Below are positions 32,008 to 38,318 of a stretch of DNA of 38,318 nucleotides, in pieces (positions within the stretch are counted from its first letter, which is position 1; each line of letters starts with the position of its first letter). A program made the translations under genes and the position numbers. The notes beneath the pieces are model-generated. The model was not told the origin of the DNA. It ran no database searches and saw nothing but the letters and a program-made list of their open reading frames with translations. Origin of the DNA: an uncultured Arsenicibacter sp. Its GTDB lineage: Bacteria > Bacteroidota > Bacteroidia > Cytophagales > Spirosomataceae. The stretch spans positions 1 to 38,318 of the forward strand of contig NZ_CAMFHL010000051.1 of assembly GCF_945952095.1 (NCBI RefSeq), in the 5' to 3' direction.

Positions 32008-33624
32008 TTATTTCCGGCGGAAGAATACAAATCCATTCTCCTCCTTAATAATTTCCAGATTCGGATGTTGCCGGAAGTCTTTGGCCCGATCAAGCCGGGT
32101 AATCAGAAACGTCGGCTTATCGACGGGGCCATTCAGCAGATAGTCCTCATCGTCGGTTTTCGGGTTCACCGGTGGGTGTTTCCGGAAATAAAACAACTGG
32201 GCGTAACTTTTATAACCAATAGGTTCCACATACACATCCTGCCCCTGTTTTGATTCATAAAACCGGATTACGGTCCCCTGCACAAACTCTTCGATATTCG
32301 GCACCACGCTGGCCAGGTAGAACCACAGGCATACCGCCGTTGACAAAAAGAGCCCGATGGCTGCCGGTTGTGTGTGGGCACGGAGCCGCAGGATGAACGT
32401 AATGAGTGCCAGCAGCCAGAGGGCGCCGATGAGCCATTCCCAGCCCTGCCAGTGCATGTCTGCCTGGAGGTTGGCGGCCGCAAACGGGTCTTTGATGTAC
32501 GGAATGATGACATCGGTGTGCATCCCGACAATAGGCGCCAGCGTCAGGGCAAGGCCAAGGATGCTGCCGATAACCAGCAGGCCGGCGGTTGTCCAGCGGT
32601 TCCAGCGGATGCGGCCGGTCAGGTATTGGTACAGGTGGTAGGTTGCCAGGTAAGATACCGGCAGCCAGGCCATCGAGGAATAATGTACGATTTTAGTCTT
32701 TACAATGCTGAACAAAATCATTACCACCCAGAACAGCAGAGTCATCCACAGCCGGAAGCTTTCACCATTGACGGCCGCCTGCGGATTGGTCTGCGCGCTG
32801 GTTTTAGGGATCAGAAAGCGAATGGCCAGGATTGACAGCGGGAAACACCCCAGTAAGACAACGACAAAATGGTAGTAAAACGGCTGGGCGTGGCCCGCAT
32901 CCGGTGTGGAAAACAGCTTGATCTGATAGGCGATAAACTCGTTCATAAACCACCAGCCATGCTGCATAACCTCAAGGCCGAACCAGAACGAGGCTACACC
33001 GATGGCAACCAGCACAATTGTAACCATCTGACCGATGCTGAGTACCGGCTTAAACCGGTGTAAACCCCAGAACAGCAAAAACGTGAGTCCGGGCAGTAAG
33101 GCACCAACCGGCCCTTTGGTCAGGATGGCGAGGCCGATAAACAAACCGGCTTGCCAGGCTTTGCGCTGCGACAGAAACCAGACCCCGAGGAAAATGAAAT
33201 AGTTGAATGTGGGGTCAATGATGGCCGTTTTAAAGTAAAAGTGGGGTGTAACAGCACCCAGATAGCCCAGCGCCCACAGCAGTCCGAACCGGTCATCGAC
33301 CAGGCGCCGCCCGATAAAAAAGACGGTAAGCAGGGTAAATACGCCTATGACCGCATTGGGAAAACGCGCAGCATATTCCCCGACGCCGAACAGGTGCATG
33401 GCTGTTGCCTGAAGCCAGAAAAATAAGGGTGGTTTCTCCCAGAACGGCTCAAAGTTGATTTGTACCCGCGTATAATTGCCGCTCACAAGCATCTCCCGGG
33501 CCGATTCGGCAAAGTTGATTTCGTCCCAGTCGAACAGGTGAACGCGTCCCAGAAACGGGAAATAAAAAAAGCACCCTAGTGCCAGTAACAGGATAGGGTA
33601 GTATTTCGGTGCTATTTTCTGCAT
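32008..33624 (-). CDS. GT39/ArnT-like membrane glycosyltransferase
   Basis: A 538-residue integral inner-membrane protein of the PMT_2/ArnT superfamily, which transfers sugars from polyprenyl-phosphate donors to lipid A or other periplasmic acceptors. The first loop carries FDWDEINFAESAREML with the catalytic-type Asp34-Glu35, followed by INFEPFWEKPPLFFWLQA, the family's second conserved block. About ten to twelve hydrophobic segments follow, with a soluble C-terminal part of about 90 residues (from PNIEEFVQGT) that ends in basic residues. The substrate cannot be told; aminoarabinose is only one option. It has its own promoter (33654-33661) 30 bases before the ATG, and shares the terminator with kdsD. 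Confidence 0.88.
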   Translation of the reverse strand: MQKIAPKYYPILLLALGCFFYFPFLGRVHLFDWDEINFAESAREMLVSGNYTRVQINFEPFWEKPPLFFWLQATAMHLFGVGEYAARFPNAVIGVFTLLTVFFIGRRLVDDRFGLLWALGYLGAVTPHFYFKTAIIDPTFNYFIFLGVWFLSQRKAWQAGLFIGLAILTKGPVGALLPGLTFLLFWGLHRFKPVLSIGQMVTIVLVAIGVASFWFGLEVMQHGWWFMNEFIAYQIKLFSTPDAGHAQPFYYHFVVVLLGCFPLSILAIRFLIPKTSAQTNPQAAVNGESFRLWMTLLFWVVMILFSIVKTKIVHYSSMAWLPVSYLATYHLYQYLTGRIRWNRWTTAGLLVIGSILGLALTLAPIVGMHTDVIIPYIKDPFAAANLQADMHWQGWEWLIGALWLLALITFILRLRAHTQPAAIGLFLSTAVCLWFYLASVVPNIEEFVQGTVIRFYESKQGQDVYVEPIGYKSYAQLFYFRKHPPVNPKTDDEDYLLNGPVDKPTFLITRLDRAKDFRQHPNLEIIKEENGFVFFRRK

Positions 33625-33653
33625 GAATAAGACTCGTCGTCAGTATCAGAGCA

Positions 33654-33661
33654 CAAAAGTA
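33654..33661 (-). promoter_or_regulatory. -7 element of the ArnT-like gene
   Basis: TACTTTTG on the minus strand, an exact TAnnTTTG match, 30 bases before the ATG. Just upstream are two copies of ACCGGTG facing each other across about 20 bases, possibly the end of the preceding transcript or an operator. Confidence 0.5.
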
Positions 33662-33714
33662 CACCGGTGGCGGTAATATGCCAGTATACCGGTGGTGTTG
33701 CGGTCGCTCCGGAT

Positions 33715-35565
33715 TTAGTGAGCCGGGCCGGCTTTCATGTCGATGCCAATGGCCTGCATGAGCTGGCTGGCATTGAAACTGCGGCAGATACCGTCATAAA
33801 GCGTATAGTCAAAGTGCAGCTCGCCGTCGCGGACATCGGACTGAAAGTGGCAATTCCGGACAAAATCGCTGGCATCAGTCATCTGACCGAGTTCGAGGTC
33901 GTGGGTGGATACGAAGCCCGAAGCCGTTGTTTTGTGTAGTTGCCGGATCAGGGCTTCGGCACCCCGGTGGCGGTCGGCAGAGTTGGTCCCTTTCAGGATT
34001 TCATCCAGAAAATAAAAGACCGGCCACTGGTTCGTTATCGCTTTCTGCGTAGGGTTATCGGTAGCGGTTTCGACCCCCTGCGTCAGTTCCAGCAAGGTCT
34101 TCAGCCGCTTCAGCTCAGCGTAAAACGACGAGGTGCTTTCTTCGAGGGAGTCCTGGGTACGCATGCTGGTAAAGACGCGCATCGGCGAGCAACCGAACCG
34201 GCGCGCACTGACAACGGCACCTGCCTGCGCCAGAACGGTATTGATGGCAATCGTCCGGAGGAAGGTACTCTTTCCGGACATGTTCGATCCGGTAATCAAC
34301 ACTGTTTTACCCGAACCAGTTAGTTCCAGCGAGTTGGCGACGCTTTTGGCCGGTGGCAGCAGCGGGTGAGAGGCACTGACCGCTTCAAGATGCGGTACTT
34401 TTTCATCGATAATGTCGGGGACCACATAGGTCGGATGGGCGTAGGCAAAGCCAGCCAGGCTGTTTAGCGCCTCCATTTCGGCCAGCGCATCAAACCAGTT
34501 GTTGAGGTGTTTCCGATAGCGGTTCCGCCAGCTGTTGAGGGCCTGCAGGTGATGAATGTCCCAGAGCGTAGGCAGGGCAAAGAAAAGGTAGAAGTACGGA
34601 TTCTGGCGGAAATTAAAGTTTTCGACCAGCCGCGCCAGTTTCCCGACCGCAGCCGATGCCGGACGCGGACCGGCGCTGAGGTTGTCACGGATAGATTTCA
34701 GCAGCGGCGAAAAGCCCTTTACGGATTCAGTATGCTGAAACAGATCCTGAAAGGTTTTCAGGGCTTCGGCCATTTCATGCGTCTGTTCACTAACGATTTT
34801 GGCAAGTTCATTCGTCTGGCTAAGCAGCAGGCCATGAAGCCCCAGTGAAGCAAATACAGCCCAGCCAGGCAGGTAACCGGTCAGCCAGGCAGCTGTAACG
34901 CCCAGTGTAATAAGCGGCAGGATAAAGCGGGCTGCCAGCAGGTATAAAGGCAGTGCATTTTCTTCAAGCACCCATTGCCGCATTTTAGCCGGCGATTGCC
35001 CTGTTTTTTCGCTCAGGTAGGCCAGTGCTTCTGCGGTTTGCCGCCAGTCGAGCTGTGGCTCCAGTTCTTCGGCGGCCTGCTGGCGGACATAGGTCAGCTG
35101 GGGGGGAGCTGGTGTCAGCAGCCAGTTGGCCAGCCGGTGGGAGCCATCGTAGGTATGAGTGCGGTTGAGGAGCCGGTACAACGAGTGTTTCCCGAAAATA
35201 TCGAGATCGCCCGCGTAAGCGTGTGTATAGGTCAGAAAGGCTTCGCCGGTTTCAGGGCGCAGGTATTGGCGGTTGAGCCGTCCGGCTTCGTCCTGATTGA
35301 CAAAGGCAAGGTGGTGATTCAGATCGCGGCGCCGCCGGATTGCCTGATGACGTTTCAGCATCCACCCGAATACGATCAGGCCCGCCAGAAAGGTACCGAT
35401 AGCAGCCAGTGTATTGCCGGTATTATTGAGCCACCATATGGCTGCCACTGTCAGCAGAAACCAGACAAACCGCCACAGGGCCAGTTGATTGTATTGTTGT
35501 TGAGCGAGCTGTTCGGCATCAGTAAACTGCTTTTGCCGTTCCTGGAAGAGACTTTCTGTATTCAT
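33715..35565 (-). CDS. Membrane-anchored MutS-family ATPase
   Basis: A 616-residue protein with only the core and ATPase part of MutS. Two hydrophobic hairpins, about 31-70 and 205-248, would place it in the inner membrane. The middle (about 255-400) corresponds to the MutS lever/core helices. The ATPase domain has Walker A GSNMSGKST (426-434), VFYFLDEILKGTN (516-528) with the Walker B Asp-Glu at 521-522, and the STHD switch (553-556). The mismatch-recognition and connector domains of MutS1 and the Smr domain of MutS2 are absent, so it is unlikely to be a mismatch-repair MutS. An upstream ATG at 35583 exists, but a -7 element overlaps the region between them, favouring the ATG at 35565. Function unknown. 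Confidence 0.88.
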   Translation of the reverse strand: MNTESLFQERQKQFTDAEQLAQQQYNQLALWRFVWFLLTVAAIWWLNNTGNTLAAIGTFLAGLIVFGWMLKRHQAIRRRRDLNHHLAFVNQDEAGRLNRQYLRPETGEAFLTYTHAYAGDLDIFGKHSLYRLLNRTHTYDGSHRLANWLLTPAPPQLTYVRQQAAEELEPQLDWRQTAEALAYLSEKTGQSPAKMRQWVLEENALPLYLLAARFILPLITLGVTAAWLTGYLPGWAVFASLGLHGLLLSQTNELAKIVSEQTHEMAEALKTFQDLFQHTESVKGFSPLLKSIRDNLSAGPRPASAAVGKLARLVENFNFRQNPYFYLFFALPTLWDIHHLQALNSWRNRYRKHLNNWFDALAEMEALNSLAGFAYAHPTYVVPDIIDEKVPHLEAVSASHPLLPPAKSVANSLELTGSGKTVLITGSNMSGKSTFLRTIAINTVLAQAGAVVSARRFGCSPMRVFTSMRTQDSLEESTSSFYAELKRLKTLLELTQGVETATDNPTQKAITNQWPVFYFLDEILKGTNSADRHRGAEALIRQLHKTTASGFVSTHDLELGQMTDASDFVRNCHFQSDVRDGELHFDYTLYDGICRSFNASQLMQAIGIDMKAGPAH

Positions 35566-35570
35566 TTCCG

Positions 35571-35578
35571 CAAAGGTA
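35571..35578 (-). promoter_or_regulatory. -7 element directly upstream of the MutS-family gene
   Basis: TACCTTTG on the minus strand ends 5 bases before the ATG at 35565. If it is the real -7, transcription would begin at or next to the ATG, giving a leaderless or near-leaderless mRNA. Confidence 0.45.
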
Positions 35579-35630
35579 ACCATACCCTTTATGAAACGTT
35601 GATAAATATGTTAAGCGGTGGTGCGTTACA

Positions 35631-36833
35631 TCAGACCAGCCGGAATTTTCGGGAAGGTGGCTGCAACTGAGCACATTGGTTAAGAAAAGAAATGGTTTCA
35701 CTCATCGGTTTTATAAAATGGTAACAGCCTTCAGCCGGTGTAGCTTTGACGGATAGCAGCGACTGGCCTTTTGCATCGAGCACCAACTGCCAGCCCGGGT
35801 TTTCGCCATCCGGAAAATGCTGAAAGGTATAGTCATAGATTTTCTGGAACCAGCGTAAACAGTCGGGGTGATGGGTGTGGAAAAAACTTTTAATCAGAAC
35901 GGCCAGTGCCTGTAAATGAACGCGTGCCGTACGGTGCTGCCAGGTACTGTCGAGTGTTGGTTGCCTCAGAAAATCAACGTACTGGTGCAGGCCGCTGTTT
36001 ACCTCATCCCATGCCTGTTCACACATGGACAGACACCAGGTAACAACCTGTAAGGACAGTTTACGGTTACTGGTTTTCAGCGCAATATCAAGCAGGACGT
36101 TCGCAGCTTCGAAAGTAAGGGCAGGACTGAGCCGGCGCCCCTGAGGCGTATGGCTGAAGGCACCGTCCGGCAGAATTGACTCCCGCAGTATATTGAGTCG
36201 TTTGTCCAGAAACGTTTGTAAAATTTCCTCAACTACCTGTTCGGTATATTCTTTCCAGTCTTCCTCACTCAGCAGAAACTGCGTGGCCAGCAACGTTTTC
36301 AGGACTACCACCGGTTCTTCGAGATGCTGCCATTGCCGGAAACCGCCGAGGGACCGCTGCTGTTTTGTGCGTTGCTTGTTTCGTTGCTGTATCAGATTGA
36401 AGAGAGCCTGTTTGGCAAGCATGGCCCATTCGTCGTTCCCGGTGGCCCGATGAAGCTGCGCGTAGGCCATAACGCAATATGCATCGGTGGTTCTACCGCT
36501 TGCGGGAGCTACCGGTTTTCCGATCCGGTCAACCAGTGCATAGGCATTCATTTTTTCATCGAGCCCGAAGCGGGTCAGAAAATCGGCTCCGTGCAGGGCA
36601 TGGTCAAGCCAGCGTTGTTCCGGTTCGACGGTGTTGTAAAGCCAGGCGAAAGACCAGACCTGTTGCGCCAGTAAGGTAACGGATTTATCGGCTGTGATGG
36701 GGTCGCCGGTTGCTGTCAGGGCATCAAAATAACCACCCCAGGCCTGGTCCCGGCTGTTACTGAGCCAGAACGGAACGACCTGCTGTAGCAAGGCTTCCCG
36801 GTAAACGACAGTGAGTTTGGCGAAATCGAGCAC
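35631..36833 (-). CDS. AGE-family (N-acylglucosamine/cellobiose 2-epimerase-like) protein, GTG start
   Basis: A 400-residue protein of the AGE superfamily, an (alpha/alpha)6 barrel whose members epimerise or isomerise sugars such as N-acetylglucosamine, mannose or cellobiose. The opening block VLDFAKLTVVYREALLQQVVPFWLSNS, then WGGYFDALT, VTLLAQQVWSFAWLYN and GRTTDAYCVMAYAQLHRATG are the usual barrel helices. ATG 36893 would place the first 20 codons inside the Lon terminator, so the GTG at 36833 is the more likely start. The real substrate is not known; low-confidence alternatives are glucosidase-like barrels or a D-mannose isomerase. It follows lon on the minus strand after a terminator. The MutS-family gene begins 65 bases later, after its own promoter. 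Confidence 0.78.
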   Translation of the reverse strand: MLDFAKLTVVYREALLQQVVPFWLSNSRDQAWGGYFDALTATGDPITADKSVTLLAQQVWSFAWLYNTVEPEQRWLDHALHGADFLTRFGLDEKMNAYALVDRIGKPVAPASGRTTDAYCVMAYAQLHRATGNDEWAMLAKQALFNLIQQRNKQRTKQQRSLGGFRQWQHLEEPVVVLKTLLATQFLLSEEDWKEYTEQVVEEILQTFLDKRLNILRESILPDGAFSHTPQGRRLSPALTFEAANVLLDIALKTSNRKLSLQVVTWCLSMCEQAWDEVNSGLHQYVDFLRQPTLDSTWQHRTARVHLQALAVLIKSFFHTHHPDCLRWFQKIYDYTFQHFPDGENPGWQLVLDAKGQSLLSVKATPAEGCYHFIKPMSETISFLNQCAQLQPPSRKFRLV

Positions 36834-36845
36834 AAGGGCAGGAGA

Positions 36846-36886
36846 AACAAAAGGAGGCCGTTGGCAGGTGTTTACCGCCAACGGCC
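36846..36886 (-). terminator. Terminator of lon
   Basis: A 10-bp perfect stem GGCCGTTGGC/GCCAACGGCC (36877-36886 with 36856-36865) with an 11-base loop, then TCCTTTTGTTT on the minus strand. It begins 8 bases after the lon stop. Confidence 0.8.
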
Positions 36887-36893
36887 CCGGCAA

Positions 36894-38318
36894 TTAATAG
36901 ACAGTTACACGTTCGATATCCGTTTGTACCGGGGGCGTAGCTGGTTGCTGGCTGGCATCCCGCTCTTCAGGCAGGATAAATTTCATTGGTTTACCTACCT
37001 TTTCGGGAAGCAGGGCAACTGCCAGTACCTGCGCTACATTATCGACATAATGAAACCGGAGGTCTTTGATATACGATGCATTGATTTCTTCGACGTCCTT
37101 CCGGTTCTTCGAGCAGAGGATAATTTCCTTTACGCCTGCCCGGTTGGCGGCCAGAATCTTTTCCTTGATGCCACCGACCGGCAGTACCTTGCCGCGCAGG
37201 GTTACTTCACCGGTCATCGCCAGAAACGGCCGTACACGGCGCTGGGTATAAATCGACGCCATCGACGTCAGAATCGTAATACCTGCCGACGGACCGTCTT
37301 TCGGAACCGCTCCGGCCGGTACGTGAATATGCAGATCGTAATTGTTGAACAGGCGGTAGTCTATGTTAAGATCATCGGCATGTGCTTTCAGATACGACAG
37401 GGCTGTTACGGCCGATTCCTTCATCACTTCACCTAACTGACCCGACAAGGTCAGAATGCCTTTGCCACGGCTCAGGCTGGTTTCGATCATCAGAATTTCG
37501 CCGCCCACCTGGGTCCAGGCCAGGCCGGTAACCATACCGGCGATGTCGTCGTCGGTATACAGGTCTTTGTCGAAAATCTCGGCACCCAGCATTTTGTGTA
37601 CGTCGGCTACCTTGATAGATTTCGGGTATTCCTCTTCCATGGCAATCGACTTGGCAATTTTCCGGACAATCGTCCCGATTTTCTGCTCAAGGCTCCGTAC
37701 CCCCGACTCACGGGTATACCCTTCGATGATGCGTACCAGCGCCTTATCATCGATTTGCAGGTCTTTGGTTTTCAGGCCGTGGTCTTTGCGCTGTTTCGGT
37801 ACCAGGTACTTTTTCGCAATCTGGACTTTTTCCTCAACCGTATAGCCGGTAATATCGATGATCTCCATCCGGTCGCGGAGCGCCGGGTGAATCGTATCAA
37901 GCGCATTGGCCGTTGCAATAAACAGGGACTTTGAGAGGTCATATTCAACTTCCAGGTAATTATCCATGAACGTTGAATTCTGCTCCGGATCCAGTACTTC
38001 GAGCAGGGCCGACGACGGGTCGCCACGGAAGTCCGAGCTCACCTTGTCGATTTCATCGAGGATAAAGACAGGGTTCGAGGTGCCGCATTTCCGGATATTC
38101 TGGAGGATTTTACCGGGCATCGCACCGATGTATGTCTTCCGGTGACCGCGGATTTCGGCTTCATCGTGCACACCACCGAGTGCCATTCGGCTGTATTTCC
38201 GGCCCAGCGCCTTGGCAATTGACCGGCCCAGAGAGGTCTTAGCCACACCCCGAGCGCCCTTCCGGCACAGGTTCGCCGCTCTCACGCCCAGCTTCCCCTT
38301 CCGACCTGCCGCGTCTTC
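36894..38318 (-). CDS. lon: ATP-dependent protease Lon, C-terminal part (5' end beyond the window)
   Basis: The last ~474 residues of Lon, an ATP-driven serine protease degrading misfolded and regulatory proteins in the cytoplasm. Visible: sensor and Walker B region (NPVFILDEIDKVSSDFRGDPSSALLEVLDPEQN), the AAA+ C-terminal domain (DHGLKTKDLQIDD..., GYTRESGVRSLEQKIG), and the protease domain with DGPSAG (catalytic Ser codon 37287-37289) and GGIKEK (catalytic Lys codon 37164-37166), a complete Ser-Lys dyad. The C-terminal tail (ASQQPATPPVQ...) is short and Pro-rich. The frame stays open to the edge, but the Walker A region reads KGARGVAKTSLG instead of the near-invariant GPPGVGKTSLG, and residues further out no longer look like Lon. 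I attribute this to poor sequence at the window edge; the real gene starts outside. Confidence 0.93.
   Translation of the reverse strand, partial: EDAAGRKGKLGVRAANLCRKGARGVAKTSLGRSIAKALGRKYSRMALGGVHDEAEIRGHRKTYIGAMPGKILQNIRKCGTSNPVFILDEIDKVSSDFRGDPSSALLEVLDPEQNSTFMDNYLEVEYDLSKSLFIATANALDTIHPALRDRMEIIDITGYTVEEKVQIAKKYLVPKQRKDHGLKTKDLQIDDKALVRIIEGYTRESGVRSLEQKIGTIVRKIAKSIAMEEEYPKSIKVADVHKMLGAEIFDKDLYTDDDIAGMVTGLAWTQVGGEILMIETSLSRGKGILTLSGQLGEVMKESAVTALSYLKAHADDLNIDYRLFNNYDLHIHVPAGAVPKDGPSAGITILTSMASIYTQRRVRPFLAMTGEVTLRGKVLPVGGIKEKILAANRAGVKEIILCSKNRKDVEEINASYIKDLRFHYVDNVAQVLAVALLPEKVGKPMKFILPEERDASQQPATPPVQTDIERVTVY

Noticed and set aside
36834..36893. Upstream ATG start of the AGE-family gene
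   Set aside because: It would place the first 20 codons inside the lon terminator; the GTG at 36833 starts exactly at the family N-terminus.

Overview
The window looks like the chromosome of a Bacteroidota bacterium, most likely a Cytophagales member close to the Spirosoma group. The evidence is the protein style (PSP1/RicT with a Cys-rich head, a membrane-anchored MutS relative, M13 and M28 secreted peptidases, ExbB/ExbD), several TAnnTTTG promoter -7 elements of the Bacteroidota type, the scarcity of Shine-Dalgarno sequences, and short intergenic inverted repeats of the sort scattered through such genomes. There are no rRNA or tRNA genes, no CRISPR array and no intact mobile element. The assignment is from memory of the families, not from a search.

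Layout. 86-6834: a secreted M13 metallopeptidase (+), then a minus-strand block of RNase R, a PolB-like 3'-5' exonuclease with an altered catalytic motif, a small conserved unknown and LipB. 7113-12837 (+): a secreted serine hydrolase, a small lipoprotein, the ExbB-ExbD energy-transducing pair, an alpha/beta hydrolase and dihydrolipoamide dehydrogenase. 12828-13255 (-): a DUF433 antitoxin gene followed by what appears to be the decayed remnant of its PIN-like toxin. 13421-18880: a secreted M28 peptidase, a heptose-7-phosphate kinase (-), BioA and a secreted sorbosone-dehydrogenase-like beta-propeller. 18950-24844 (-): a FIST sensor plus hybrid histidine kinase operon, a Dabb protein, two tandem Tat-exported ferritin-like proteins and an outer-membrane beta-barrel protein. 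24953-31854: PurQ (+), RicT, PurD and RecQ (-), and KdsD (+). 32008-38318 (-): a GT39/ArnT-like glycosyltransferase, a membrane MutS-family ATPase, an AGE-family epimerase and the 3' two-thirds of Lon, cut by the window edge.

Themes. Three genes fit envelope polysaccharide/LPS synthesis (heptose kinase, KdsD, ArnT-like transferase), two fit purine synthesis (PurQ, PurD), two fit lipoate biology (LipB makes the lipoyl modification, Lpd reoxidises it), and several handle nucleic acids (RNase R, exonuclease, RecQ, MutS relative). Most genes are housekeeping and organised as single units or short operons separated by clear rho-independent terminators.

The most unusual items are: the toxin remnant (an apparent N-terminal deletion plus a probable one-base loss at the 3' end), the Glu-to-Lys change in the exonuclease metal-binding motif, the FIST/kinase two-gene sensory unit, the tandem ferritin-like pair, and a palindrome-headed 24-bp tandem repeat behind kdsD. 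I did not find a convincing wholly new multi-gene system. Both window edges look poor in quality: the Lon Walker A motif is damaged in the last ~80 bases.
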